Virus record (IMG/VR): IMGVR_UViG_3300042891_000711
Coordinates: 124,001-188,000 of that record
DNA: 64,000 nt
Direction: 5' to 3' (one strand)
Origin: a virus
Shown: one piece after another, positions 38,323-48,011 of the stretch
Layout: every line of letters starts with the position of its first letter
How positions within the stretch are numbered: the stretch's first letter is position 1
Notes under the pieces: model-generated
Databases searched by the model: none
What the model was told of the DNA's origin: nothing
What the model saw: only the letters and a program-made list of their open reading frames with translations
Program-made: the position numbers and the translations under genes

Positions 38323-39408
38323 TTAGGATATCCTTAGGATCTGTTGATCTCGATAGTCACTGTCTGACCAATCGTATGTATAAGTTACAGTAGCACTACT
38401 AGTTCGTATGCTGTGTACATTTAAGTGTAGGCCGAGCTGTGCCCATATAACGTTATAGTCTGTTGATCCAAAACTTCTAATTAAATCAACTTGTCCGACC
38501 TGTGGGTGACCAATTGTTAATGTTTTATCTTCTGGATCGAATCCATTGTCAATTAACCATGTTCTAAACGCTTCAAGACTTCGTATTTGCCAATGATATT
38601 TGCCCGGGTCATTGGCCCATTCAATATCAAAGTCTCCGGCGGCTTCTGTTTGCGAACGCAATGTTGTAGTAGTCAATTCATCTATTCTATGCCCTGCTGC
38701 GCCTTCATCTCGAAATACTTCATAATGATGTTTGCCCACTGCTTTGTTGACTCCAGCGAATACACCACCCAGTGGTCGGTTTATGCTGTTAATTCCAAAC
38801 AATTCAAAATCATCTGCATCTAATACAAATCTTGGTGCATTTAACCAACACATTAGCTGACTTGGTCTTCGCCATTCTGGTGCGTGCGCGGCTTTGCGCA
38901 TGCTCAACACCAGCGATTCGTATTCATGACATAATAAATTTAATTGTCGAATGTGCCATTTAGTTTGATTATCAGCACGGTTGTAATATTCTGTCATATG
39001 GCCGCTAGTGCCCTGCAGGTCTTCAAAATATCGATGCAATTGATTTAATTTATCATGTATAATCATACCACCTGGTAAATCATCACCTACCGGTCCGGGC
39101 ATTATTGTATTAGCCACTGTGAAATGATCATCAATTTGATAGCCAATATTAGCTTGATTAATTGCAGCAATTGACTGATTCATTTGATCAGTTATATACT
39201 CTGCATTACGTTCAGATTCGATAAAGCCGTGAAAACAATAATTCTTTTCTAAGTGATAGTTATTTTCTACTAGATGATTTAATGCTGATAACCATTTACG
39301 ACTAAGTGAGCTGTCAAATACATCAATGTATACAGTTAACAGTTCGTTGGTTTTATTGTTTTTTAAATCAATTTCAATTTGATCAAGCAATGTTGTTGTA
39401 CCATTCAT
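38323..39408 (-). CDS. Conserved phage hypothetical in the decoration cassette
   Basis: 361 residues, no recognised family. Features: SLSRKWLSALNHLVENNYHLEKNYCFHGF near the N-terminus, a MPGPVGDDLPGGMIIHDKLNQLHRYFEDLQG block, LCWLNAPRF-like segment (MCWLNAPRFVLDADDFELFG), and a His/Asp-rich C-terminal half (GKHHYEVFRDEGAAG, TIGHPQVGQVDLI). The scattered His and Asp residues could bind metal. It overlaps the radical SAM gene by 26 nt, which suggests it serves the same pathway. Confidence 0.6.
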   Translation of the reverse strand: MNGTTTLLDQIEIDLKNNKTNELLTVYIDVFDSSLSRKWLSALNHLVENNYHLEKNYCFHGFIESERNAEYITDQMNQSIAAINQANIGYQIDDHFTVANTIMPGPVGDDLPGGMIIHDKLNQLHRYFEDLQGTSGHMTEYYNRADNQTKWHIRQLNLLCHEYESLVLSMRKAAHAPEWRRPSQLMCWLNAPRFVLDADDFELFGINSINRPLGGVFAGVNKAVGKHHYEVFRDEGAAGHRIDELTTTTLRSQTEAAGDFDIEWANDPGKYHWQIRSLEAFRTWLIDNGFDPEDKTLTIGHPQVGQVDLIRSFGSTDYNVIWAQLGLHLNVHSIRTSSATVTYTYDWSDSDYRDQQILRIS

Positions 39409-40672
39409 ATACAGCCGGTCTCTCTTTTAATATGTCTGCTAGCGTATAGGTATCTTTACGTATACTTTCTAATTGTAGCACACGAGCCTTACCTTTTGCA
39501 AGACTTACTTTATATGTATCTGGCCATTGCTCATCAAACGTTGGTCGTGATTTTAACTGCACAAGTATATCCTGCATAGCACCAGAAGTTTGTGGTATTA
39601 GTTCATCTAGCCAAGGATGTAGTAAGTCGCGTGGTAGTGCCAGCGGACTAAGGATGATGTCAGGGCTAAAGCTAAAAATAACTTTAGCCAAGACATCTAC
39701 GTTTTCTTTTTCAGCAAGCTGGGTAATGTTTGTGACTTCAAACATGCCGGGCAGTGTGAGAGTAAAGTCAATTCGCATTTGCCTTCTATGACTTGCTGTT
39801 CTAACTCCTTCACGGAAATTTGCAAGCCATGTATTGTAGTCAAGTCCTGTTCTAATATATTCTCCAATTCGACCAGTTCCGTCGAGGCTTGCACAGATTT
39901 GCCAGTCACGTAGCCCAGATAGAATATCCCTATAGAGATTGATGCCACGATAGTCGACGCGGCTAAGATTTGTATTGTATCTTGCGTAAACATTTTTACC
40001 ATATCCTAGTTCAACAATGCGTTGCATATAACGCCAATGTTGTTCATACATCAAGGGTTCACCACCCACCCAATATACTTCTTCTACTTGATGATCTTCA
40101 ACTGCTTGAGCAAACTCCTGTTCAATTTGACTATCTTGAAATTTTGATATTTCATTTCTTACTTCGGGCCGCATCCAATTGTTCTTTGGATTATGCCAGT
40201 TAATCATGTCATATTGTCTTTGTTCAGACTCCCATGCACTGCTTAACATATCACCACACATACGACATTTGAAATTGCATAAGTTACTAAAGCGATAATC
40301 CCAGCTTACAGGACGAAGTGTAGTAGTTCCGTCTGGTTGGGTATTCTCTAGTACTTGCAAATACTTATGGCCAAACAGACTATCAAAATAACTACGGTAA
40401 ATGCTAGTGTTAAGTAATTTGTCATTGCACACTTCGCACTCAGGTAGTGTTTCACCTGCCATCATACGGCGACGTACACTTTTCATGTGTTCGCTATTCC
40501 AATGTTCTTCAAGTGTAATAGGAATATATGTGCCAGTACCAGCTTTAGTATCTATGTACTGTTCAAAGTTCTGTGCGGGCTCGCGACTAGCACAGCACAT
40601 ACGTCGCTCAGTTTGCGGACTAAGATATGTATGTACCCACGGTGCTAGACAAAGTGTACTAGGCTTCGACAT
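39383..40672 (-). CDS. Radical SAM protein with N-terminal Cys-rich (twitch/SPASM-like) region
   Basis: 429 residues. The N-terminal region has CLAPWVHTYL (Cys8), MCCAS (Cys26/27) and ECEVC (Cys79, Cys82), a pattern suiting an auxiliary iron-sulfur cluster. The core motif FSNLCNFKCRMCG gives Cys132-x3-Cys136-x2-Cys139, followed by YWVGGEPLMYEQHW and ASLDGTGRIGEYIR of the partial TIM barrel. Enzymes of this kind usually act on peptides or proteins. It overlaps its neighbours by 26 and 14 nt. It is one of five such modules in 6.5 kb. Confidence 0.85.
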   Translation of the reverse strand: MSKPSTLCLAPWVHTYLSPQTERRMCCASREPAQNFEQYIDTKAGTGTYIPITLEEHWNSEHMKSVRRRMMAGETLPECEVCNDKLLNTSIYRSYFDSLFGHKYLQVLENTQPDGTTTLRPVSWDYRFSNLCNFKCRMCGDMLSSAWESEQRQYDMINWHNPKNNWMRPEVRNEISKFQDSQIEQEFAQAVEDHQVEEVYWVGGEPLMYEQHWRYMQRIVELGYGKNVYARYNTNLSRVDYRGINLYRDILSGLRDWQICASLDGTGRIGEYIRTGLDYNTWLANFREGVRTASHRRQMRIDFTLTLPGMFEVTNITQLAEKENVDVLAKVIFSFSPDIILSPLALPRDLLHPWLDELIPQTSGAMQDILVQLKSRPTFDEQWPDTYKVSLAKGKARVLQLESIRKDTYTLADILKERPAVYEWYNNIA

Positions 40673-43214
40673 AGCCCATTGCTACAGCAATCTCTCTATG
40701 AGTAGTTAACATACTCTGCTCACGGTATGCGTCTGTCTGTTGCATCTTATGTAGGAATTCTGTGCCATCACTACCACCACCATTTTCGATAAATTGAATT
40801 ATCTTATCAATTTCAACTCGATGCTTAACATTAAATGGATAAGCAGATAATCTATCAATTACTAACTTTTGTGCATCCGTTGTCATTCGATTGATACACA
40901 TAACACTCGGGTCATGCAACATATTAAAATGCACCATATCAAATTGTTGAGTATTAACCCAGTCACATAGCTCGGGCAGATAATAAACATTTTGTATGTT
41001 AACGGTCATGCAAACCTGTGTCTGAATTAAATTAGTTTTCATGGCATTAAATTTTATAACATTAGTTTTTACTTCTTCCCACACAGCACCATAGCGTTCG
41101 TATTCAAAACGTGCTTCGGTATTATCAATACTAACTGCAATTTCAACATTTCTAAATTTACTCCATAAGGCAACTTCTTCGTCGCTTGGGTATACTGTAC
41201 CGTTAGTATTATAGTGTATATCAATACGTTTACTATATCCATGCTCAACTGCATAGCGTAATAGTTTAAAATGCTCTTCGATTAGGAATGGTTCGCCGCC
41301 TGTGAATTCAAAGTACTTAATGTTTGGTAATAGTTCTTTTAAATTTTCCCAAAATACTTCGCTTTCCCTCGGCCAGGTTCCTTCTTGTAGGAACATATAT
41401 GCACCGTGTTGTTTACGGTCATATCCCTGCACGTCTTTATATTTTCTAGCTTCGTAATCAATTTCTTCTTTAGCCCATTTACTGCTACTCCATGATCCGC
41501 ATATACGACATTTAAGATTACAGATGTTGCCTAGTTTAAGATCAATGAACCAAAGTTGATCCGGTGTATCATTACGCCAATCAACTATTGGATAGAATTC
41601 TTTAAGTCTAATTCTGCTGTTGATACGTTTACTAACTATGCCCGCATCTTCTTCACTCCAGCAACGATTGCATGTACTAGGCTTTTCACCTCGACGGAAT
41701 TGTTGGCGCAGGTCCTGCATGTATTCACTATTGTAAATTTCAGCCAAGGAGCTTTCTCTAAGTTTATACGGAGTACCATCGGGTTTAGTAATTTCATCTT
41801 TAGCCAGACAACACGGACGGGCTGTGCCGACTGGACTTGCTTCAATACTGACCCACGGCAACATACAGATATTATCATGTGTCTTATTGATTCCCAAATG
41901 GTCTCTCAACTCTTGATATTCTGGAAACACTTCTTCGAATGTTTCTTTTCTAAACTCATCGGTTTGATCATTTATCTTAAAAAATTCTTTTAATAAATGG
42001 CTCTTATCGTCTTGATACATAAATGTGATAATAGCTCGATAACCCGATATAGCTCGTTGTAAATGATCCTGTGGGTCAAGCCAAGCAATATGTTCTTCAA
42101 CACGTTGCTTAATTCTATCTTTAAACTGAATTGGTAATACATCGATTCGATCACGTTCTGGACTTTGTAGAATGTTAACATTCCAATCCATTGCTTTAAT
42201 TAAGCCAAGTTCAACCCATTCTTTATGAAATTCAGTTAAATGCCAAGCATTAAGTATACTAACTGTACTGCTGACATAAAAGTCAACTTTAGGACAAATT
42301 TCAATCATTTTGCGTCGATTTTCTACTGTTTCTGCCCAGTCTGTGCCCTTGCGGATGTATTCTCCGCGAAGATATGAATCATCTAAACTAGCACCCACAC
42401 TTACTACATCAAACAGTTTCCAATATTCAAATACCATCTTATCTTTAAGACGTATGTGACTGAAGTTTGTGTTGTAGATTAACCTAACATGGAACATTTC
42501 ACGCTTAACCAGTTCTTCTAATATGCGATAATGTTCTTCCATGATTAATGGCTCGCCGCCGGCAAAGTAAATCTGTTCTAGATAGGGAATGTGTTCCTGC
42601 ATCTGTTCCCACATGTCATCTTTATTTTTACCTGCAAACATAATCTGCGGATGATTTAATTTACCGAATAGTTTAGTTTCTTCTGCAAACCAACTACTGC
42701 TGAATAAACTACCACAAGTACGGCAACTAAAGTTACATAGATTACTAAAACGTACATCATAGTAGCGTAGTTTAAAGTCATCTAAACTACCGTCGGCATT
42801 AGTTTTATCTGCTAAGGCAATATGATGTCCAAAGTTCTTATTTTGACTGTTGCGCATCGAAAAGAATCCGTTGTCTTCTTGTTCGTAACAACGTGTACAT
42901 TCTTTACTGGGTTTATCCTCTAACATATTTAGACGCATCTGTTTGTATGGGGTTCCATTCCATACTTCTGCCATGGTATTCTCTTTGAAGTTACCAATCG
43001 GCAAATGCATTTCACCTAAACAACATGGATATGCACGACCATCGGGAATTCCATGCATGTGCGTCCATGGTATCATACAGAAGTGCTTGCTTTCTATTAG
43101 TTTATATGTTTGATCTTCTGTTAACTCATCTTCATGTATATACACAGGTTTACGTGTATTGTAATTGTGATTTTTATGATGTACAGTTAATTTTTTGCTT
43201 GGCTCATCGCTCAT
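40659..43214 (-). CDS. Tandem double radical SAM protein (two complete modules)
   Basis: 851 residues made of two full copies of the same enzyme layout. Module 1: FCMIPWTHMH (Cys46), PCCLGE (64/65), ECTRC (106/109), then FSNLCNFSCRTCG (Cys160, 164, 167) and FAGGEPLIMEEHY. Module 2: NICMLPWVSIE (Cys450), PCCLAK (468/469), TCNRC (515/518), then LGNICNLKCRICG (Cys565, 569, 572) and FTGGEPFLIEEHF. All cluster cysteines are kept in both halves, so both may be active. Fusion of two such units is unusual and could allow successive or paired modification of one substrate. Overlaps of 14 and 4 nt link it to its neighbours. Confidence 0.88.
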   Translation of the reverse strand: MSDEPSKKLTVHHKNHNYNTRKPVYIHEDELTEDQTYKLIESKHFCMIPWTHMHGIPDGRAYPCCLGEMHLPIGNFKENTMAEVWNGTPYKQMRLNMLEDKPSKECTRCYEQEDNGFFSMRNSQNKNFGHHIALADKTNADGSLDDFKLRYYDVRFSNLCNFSCRTCGSLFSSSWFAEETKLFGKLNHPQIMFAGKNKDDMWEQMQEHIPYLEQIYFAGGEPLIMEEHYRILEELVKREMFHVRLIYNTNFSHIRLKDKMVFEYWKLFDVVSVGASLDDSYLRGEYIRKGTDWAETVENRRKMIEICPKVDFYVSSTVSILNAWHLTEFHKEWVELGLIKAMDWNVNILQSPERDRIDVLPIQFKDRIKQRVEEHIAWLDPQDHLQRAISGYRAIITFMYQDDKSHLLKEFFKINDQTDEFRKETFEEVFPEYQELRDHLGINKTHDNICMLPWVSIEASPVGTARPCCLAKDEITKPDGTPYKLRESSLAEIYNSEYMQDLRQQFRRGEKPSTCNRCWSEEDAGIVSKRINSRIRLKEFYPIVDWRNDTPDQLWFIDLKLGNICNLKCRICGSWSSSKWAKEEIDYEARKYKDVQGYDRKQHGAYMFLQEGTWPRESEVFWENLKELLPNIKYFEFTGGEPFLIEEHFKLLRYAVEHGYSKRIDIHYNTNGTVYPSDEEVALWSKFRNVEIAVSIDNTEARFEYERYGAVWEEVKTNVIKFNAMKTNLIQTQVCMTVNIQNVYYLPELCDWVNTQQFDMVHFNMLHDPSVMCINRMTTDAQKLVIDRLSAYPFNVKHRVEIDKIIQFIENGGGSDGTEFLHKMQQTDAYREQSMLTTHREIAVAMGYVEA

Positions 43215-44563
43215 AAGGTGTCGTACCAGTTAGTTAATTGTGTAAATGTATATTTAAAGTCTTTGCCTCGACGTTGGTCGTATTGCTGATAAAATTGTTT
43301 AAAATCGTTTTGTAATTTAGGCAAATCAAATGCTTCAGCATGCGGAATATCTACCATGGTCAAATATTCAATTAGTCGTTTAATGTGCTCAAATTCGTGC
43401 TCATGAAATACTGTATTCTTATTATTGTTAGCTAAAAAAGTTTCAAGTTCTAAACTATATTTTTTACGTAGTTCTAAGGGTAATATTAAAGGGCTTTGGA
43501 AACTTGGAAAGCGCAGAATATTTAGAGTAAACGACAATGAATCACGTCCGTATTTCTCTTTGAGTTTCATTATATTGTACAAAAATTCACTGAGGCTTGA
43601 TAAACACAGGGCATTGATTGTGCCCATGATATGCACGCCGCGCACCTGTTTGGATTCTAATAGAAATACTAAATTTTTGACCCATTGTTTCCATTCTAAT
43701 CCATCACGTATATACTCTGCTTGTGCGCCCATAGCTTCGTTACTGGTGTAGATATCAAGTTCGATACCCTGTGTGCTATCCAGCAAGCGTTCGAGTACAT
43801 CACGTTTAAAGCCAAGATTACTATTGATAGCTAGGCGTGTAGTACTGGCACCTTTATGTTCTTTAAACCAATCTATTAGACGCCATGTATAACCCGACAT
43901 CAAGGGTTCACCACCTGTGATGCGCAGTTCTTTTAACGTCTTGTGTAGGTCTGTTTCCCACCACTTAAAGAACGCTTCCACATAAGGATTAACTTCATTG
44001 AGTGTGTAAAGTTGACTACTATCATGAACATGAGTAAAGTGATTCCTACCGTCTGATACCAAGTTTGTGTAAGCACCATTTGTTTTAATATCTCTGACCC
44101 AGGCGCTACTAAAAGCAGGATTGCAGTAACTACAAGCAAATTGACAAGTACGGTCAAAAGAAATTTCCAATGTCTGCAGATCCACGTCTTGGTCCGCGGG
44201 TAAATTATATGCATAATCTAAATCCTCATCTTTATAAATTACAGTTTTGTACACACGGTCACTGACTGCCGCTGTGCCCATGTCTTCAATCTTCCAGCAG
44301 TATTCACAGCCCGCGGGTCGTTCACCTTGTTGCATCATACGACGTTCTTCTTTCTTACGTATGCTGTTGTGCAGGGCTTTGGGATTAGCAGCAATATCCT
44401 CAAGTGACACTTTGTGCGGTAGTGGATGATGACAGCTAGTAGTCATACCCGAACCCAACCATATAGTAGCATTGTACCACTTGGCCGCACAGAATGATTC
44501 TGACTTAATGTCAATTACTCTACGCTTGTATTCTAAGTCTGTTTCGTTATTAATTTTCGGCAT
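43211..44563 (-). CDS. Radical SAM protein, Cys-rich N-terminus (group B)
   Basis: 450 residues. N-terminal FCAAKWYNATIWL (Cys25), SCHHPLPH (Cys44), GCEYCW (Cys86, Cys89), then the cluster motif FDRTCQFACSYCNP (Cys140, 144, 147), LRITGGEPLMSGYTW and a barrel strand DIYTSNEAMGAQAEYIRDG. The C-terminal region (KFLANNNK, YQQYDQRRGKDF) is shared with the next protein upstream, so the two are paralogues. Likely peptide or protein modification; substrate unknown. ATGA-type overlap with the double radical SAM gene. Confidence 0.85.
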   Translation of the reverse strand: MPKINNETDLEYKRRVIDIKSESFCAAKWYNATIWLGSGMTTSCHHPLPHKVSLEDIAANPKALHNSIRKKEERRMMQQGERPAGCEYCWKIEDMGTAAVSDRVYKTVIYKDEDLDYAYNLPADQDVDLQTLEISFDRTCQFACSYCNPAFSSAWVRDIKTNGAYTNLVSDGRNHFTHVHDSSQLYTLNEVNPYVEAFFKWWETDLHKTLKELRITGGEPLMSGYTWRLIDWFKEHKGASTTRLAINSNLGFKRDVLERLLDSTQGIELDIYTSNEAMGAQAEYIRDGLEWKQWVKNLVFLLESKQVRGVHIMGTINALCLSSLSEFLYNIMKLKEKYGRDSLSFTLNILRFPSFQSPLILPLELRKKYSLELETFLANNNKNTVFHEHEFEHIKRLIEYLTMVDIPHAEAFDLPKLQNDFKQFYQQYDQRRGKDFKYTFTQLTNWYDTL

Positions 44564-45932
44564 GATATTTGCATTCGTTCCAAAATTCTCGCATCTGTGG
44601 GAATATGTCTGTAAAATGTCCTATGTCAGTTTCGTATGCGCCGCGACGTTTATCGTATTCGCTAAAGAATCGATAGAAGTCCGCACGTTGTAGTGTAACA
44701 TACTTTGCATCTAACTTGCTACCATCTCGCATCCAAAGTAAGTTGCGTTCCATACGCTGTATTTCATAATCTTTAAAGCCAACAAAACTATCGTTGGGCA
44801 TTAGGTTAGCCCGCATAAATGCTATAACATCTTCTAATACTGTCTGGTAACTTGCTGGAAGTATCTGTAAACTTTGCCAAGTTGGACTACGTAGTAAAGG
44901 TGTATCAAACCAAACACGTTGATAAGTTTCGCTATACAATTCACGTTGATCTAATACAGTCTGCAATAATTGTTTTAGTCCTAAAATATTTAAATTACTC
45001 ATCGTGATGATATAGGTTAGGCTATTGCGATAAGGTATATGTGTAAGATAACGATGTACATATGAATTTACTCTATGTTGATTTAAACCACGACGAATAT
45101 ACTCCGACTGTCTGGTGTCACCCGAATCTAAACTAACATACTGCATAAAGTGTTCGATGCGTTCACCTTCGCATAGCTGTTTTACTTTGTCTAGATACTT
45201 GTCAAACAGTTCAGGCTCGACACTAAAGTTACTGGTTACATCAACGTGCAAGTCACTCTTAGGCAAGGCAAGTATGTAGTCAAACACACGATGCGTATTC
45301 TTATCCATAAGTGGTTCGCCACCTGTCATACGGAAGTGTTTTAGTTTAGGATATAGTTCAGGCCACCAAGACCAAAATGCATCTACATAAGGATTTTCTG
45401 CACGTACTGGAATTGGCTTACGTCGACCTTCAAAATGTTCAGGCGCATTGTGCGGAGTACTAGTTGGATATGCTCCCCATCGGTCAATATCTGTACCCCA
45501 CTTAGTACTGTACTGCGGACTGCAATAGCTACATGCCAAATTACAGCCATGACTGAAGTTTACTTCTACATAACTTGGCGTAACGTCCTGATCCCAAGGT
45601 GCATTAACTATAGTTTCGTAGTGTTCAGCAGCCCATGGTTCGCCACTGCGATAATGCCTATCGCTTAGTTGCTGGTTATCTTCTGCACTCCAACAGTAGC
45701 TGCATTCTGCCGGACGTGTTTGCTCTAGCATAAGTTTACGTTGCTGTTTCTTATAGTCAGTATTGTGTAAGGCACTGGGATTGAATAGTAATGGTGCGCT
45801 ATCAATTTCATGTAAAGGCGGATGATAACAACTGTTAGTTAAGCCCGTTGGTAAATGTAGACTTACCTGTTGCCACTTAGCCAAGCAGAGTGCCGGACCT
45901 AACTTGTCCTTCATTTCTTCTGCGGCAGACAT
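44550..45932 (-). CDS. Radical SAM protein, Cys-rich N-terminus (group B paralogue)
   Basis: 460 residues from ATG 45932, 7 nt after the upstream stop; an ATG 45 nt earlier lies inside that gene and is less likely. N-terminal LCLAKWQQVSLHL (Cys16), SCYHPPLHE (Cys35), ECSYCW (Cys77, Cys80), then FSHGCNLACSYCSP (Cys130, 134, 137), FRMTGGEPLMDKNTHRVF and SLDSGDTRQSEYIRRG. It shares the C-terminal pattern FFSEYDKRRG with its paralogue at 43211. It overlaps that gene by 14 nt. Confidence 0.85.
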   Translation of the reverse strand: MSAAEEMKDKLGPALCLAKWQQVSLHLPTGLTNSCYHPPLHEIDSAPLLFNPSALHNTDYKKQQRKLMLEQTRPAECSYCWSAEDNQQLSDRHYRSGEPWAAEHYETIVNAPWDQDVTPSYVEVNFSHGCNLACSYCSPQYSTKWGTDIDRWGAYPTSTPHNAPEHFEGRRKPIPVRAENPYVDAFWSWWPELYPKLKHFRMTGGEPLMDKNTHRVFDYILALPKSDLHVDVTSNFSVEPELFDKYLDKVKQLCEGERIEHFMQYVSLDSGDTRQSEYIRRGLNQHRVNSYVHRYLTHIPYRNSLTYIITMSNLNILGLKQLLQTVLDQRELYSETYQRVWFDTPLLRSPTWQSLQILPASYQTVLEDVIAFMRANLMPNDSFVGFKDYEIQRMERNLLWMRDGSKLDAKYVTLQRADFYRFFSEYDKRRGAYETDIGHFTDIFPQMREFWNECKYHAEN

Positions 45933-45939
45933 GAAATTA

Positions 45940-46836
45940 CTACTCACGTGACATTGGGCCTCGGTTTTTAAACACACTTTTGTAGTGATGTTTAAAGAAT
46001 CTACTTTGATCAGCTGTGAAATGTGGAGCAGGTAATCCTAGTTTTACGCTTAATGTATGTGACATTTCACTACATTCTTCTACTAGATTATATACTTTAT
46101 GTTGATGCCATATATTGTTTAGTGCATCGAAGTCCTGCACTTCTCTATAATCCCAATCTGTAATCATAGTCATGTATGTGCCTAGTTTAGCACCGTACAT
46201 GGCCCAGTCACCGTTCTCTACATCTATGCCCACATTGTGCCATATGCTTAGATGATCATAGTTACGTTCGTGTACACGTTTTTCAAATTCTTGTAGTGTA
46301 GGTTTGGCACCACGATCCAAACACATCTTAACACCTTCTCTAAAGCCAGCTCGCCATGCTTGATAAGGACTTTGATTTGGATATGTTGTGCTGTAGCAAT
46401 CATTCATTGCCCAATATCGTGGATCAAAACAAAACTCAACTGCGGTATCATCTGCACCATCGCTGGCTTCGTGTGTACGCATATTGTTTACAAAATCCTT
46501 GGTCCAGCAACTCATACCACCATTGCCGTACATAAGTCCGTTGATAATGTTACGTGCTTTCCAACGGAATACTACATCTCGATTAGTATCATCCAGTGTA
46601 AGCTGTAGGTTAAAGAACTCTGGATCGGGTAAGTTATCACCATCTATTAATACAAAGCGTTCAGTATCACTTGCGGCGGCCGCGGCTTTATGTGCAGCAT
46701 CACTGCCCTTGACACCGTCTACTCGTTTAGCCCACGGCACCATGTTTTGAATTTTAATCCAAAACTCTTCTTTTTTAGGTTCATCGTAACTTAGGTAGAT
46801 GCAGTCTAAATCTGCAATATCAACGATTTGTGTCAT
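45940..46836 (-). CDS. GT-A-like glycosyltransferase
   Basis: 298 residues. The N-terminal half has CIYLSYDEPKKEEFW, AAHKAAAAASDTERFVLIDGDNLPDPEFF, where D-G-D-N fits the metal-binding DxD of GT-A enzymes, and WKARNIINGLMYGNGGMSCWTKDF, a typical acceptor loop. The C-terminal half is helical. It probably transfers a sugar from a nucleotide donor. The same N-terminal design, in decayed form, repeats in the 872-residue protein at 29810. It overlaps the next gene by 17 nt. Confidence 0.72.
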   Translation of the reverse strand: MTQIVDIADLDCIYLSYDEPKKEEFWIKIQNMVPWAKRVDGVKGSDAAHKAAAAASDTERFVLIDGDNLPDPEFFNLQLTLDDTNRDVVFRWKARNIINGLMYGNGGMSCWTKDFVNNMRTHEASDGADDTAVEFCFDPRYWAMNDCYSTTYPNQSPYQAWRAGFREGVKMCLDRGAKPTLQEFEKRVHERNYDHLSIWHNVGIDVENGDWAMYGAKLGTYMTMITDWDYREVQDFDALNNIWHQHKVYNLVEECSEMSHTLSVKLGLPAPHFTADQSRFFKHHYKSVFKNRGPMSRE

Positions 46837-47176
46837 AGTATTCTATATCCTGGTAGGTGTCAGTTGATTCTATTATTAGTCCTGCATGTTTCTTTACAGT
46901 AGCGTAGCCTGTGATACTACTAGTTAATTGTACACGATAACCCGGGTTGTTGTCAATCTTTTTTAGACGGCAGTCTACAATTGTATAGCGGAAATAATTC
47001 TCATATTCATCTTGACTAACAACAACATACTGCGTATCTGCTGGGTGGTTCATCATTGTACACATTGTAATGATTCCAAGTTCATTGTAGTGTAATCTAT
47101 ATTCTTTAACTTCTTCTACAGTAGGTTTGAGCATTGCCAATGCTTTTTCAAATTCACTTAAAGAGTTCATGTTCAT
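46820..47176 (-). CDS. Hypothetical protein between glycosyltransferase genes
   Basis: 118 residues (start 47176, or 47170 by the second Met). A helical N-terminus (SEFEKALAMLKPTVEEVKEYRLHYN), then a beta-rich domain: GIITMCTMMNHPADTQYVVVSQDEYENYFRYTIVDC, YRVQL, and an acidic YQDIEYYD end. Familiar as a small phage hypothetical (memory); no function. Overlaps both neighbours (23 and 17 nt). Confidence 0.6.
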   Translation of the reverse strand: MNMNSLSEFEKALAMLKPTVEEVKEYRLHYNELGIITMCTMMNHPADTQYVVVSQDEYENYFRYTIVDCRLKKIDNNPGYRVQLTSSITGYATVKKHAGLIIESTDTYQDIEYYDTNR

Positions 47177-48011
47177 ACTCCTTGACTAATTGATCCGTTA
47201 CCCAAGACTTTTCATGATAGTGAACGGGGTGATATTGATTGGTGTTTGCTATGCGTATCATTGGCAGTTCTGTTTCACACATGACTAACTCGGGCCAGGG
47301 TGTACTAGTCCATGCATTAATTGCTGGCTTCATATGCACAAAATTAATAAAGTCTAGGCTAGGTAGTGTACAATCTTCTACACCAAGTAACTTTGCAGCT
47401 AGAGCATAGACAACATCAGTAGTGGGATTATCATCACGGCAGTTAAGTAATACATTGTCACGTATGTAGGCCCAATTTTTAAATATTTGTTCTGCTAAGG
47501 CAAAGAATTGCGTAGCTTCACGACTGTATCTAAAATACATTAGCCCATTGTAGGTATCGGGCAATTCATTATCGTCAAATAACTTTCTGTATTCTCGTGA
47601 TACGCTTAACTCCTGCTGATAGTTTCTACAGCCGGTGCTTAGTACAACATTTTTTAATCTAAAAGCAGTCCACCAATGTGCAATACTTCTAGTGAATACA
47701 ATGTCACTTTCAAGTTTAATTGTTTCTTTGAATGGAGTGAGATAAAATGCCTGCCATTCATTTGATAACTTCCATGTTTCGTTTTCAGCTAGGTCATTCT
47801 CAATAGTAACAACATAATCAAACACCCGTCGATGTTGTTCTGTTATCTGTTCAAGTGTATGTTTATCAACTGCTACTGCGTATAAACTATCAGGCATGGT
47901 CAGTTTAATACTCATTGCTTGCACGTAAGCAAGCTGTAAGTAATCAACCTCTGTGGTATTCTGCGCAATGGTCATAAAACCCTGCTGTGCTTGATGTGGT
48001 GTTATGCGCAT
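47154..48011 (-). CDS. GT8-like glycosyltransferase (copy 1)
   Basis: 285 residues. It starts with YLQLAYVQAMSIKLTMPDSLYAVAVDKHT, the nucleotide-sugar half of GT8-like enzymes, has WQAFYLTPFKETIKLESDIVF where E-S-D-I fills the DxD position, and LPDTYNGLMYFRYS as acceptor loop. An SPSLDFINFVHMKP-like segment follows. The first acid of DxD is Glu, so metal binding may differ. It is a paralogue of the gene at 48002, which it overlaps by 10 nt. Confidence 0.7.
   Translation of the reverse strand: MRITPHQAQQGFMTIAQNTTEVDYLQLAYVQAMSIKLTMPDSLYAVAVDKHTLEQITEQHRRVFDYVVTIENDLAENETWKLSNEWQAFYLTPFKETIKLESDIVFTRSIAHWWTAFRLKNVVLSTGCRNYQQELSVSREYRKLFDDNELPDTYNGLMYFRYSREATQFFALAEQIFKNWAYIRDNVLLNCRDDNPTTDVVYALAAKLLGVEDCTLPSLDFINFVHMKPAINAWTSTPWPELVMCETELPMIRIANTNQYHPVHYHEKSWVTDQLVKEYEHELFK

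Noticed and set aside
39697-40002. A 101-codon minus-strand frame with an N-terminal membrane segment and coiled coil, resembling an inner spanin
   Set aside because: It lies wholly inside the radical SAM gene at 39383-40672 in another frame of the same strand, has no ribosome site, and the radical SAM frame carries clear conserved motifs throughout. A chance frame is more likely.
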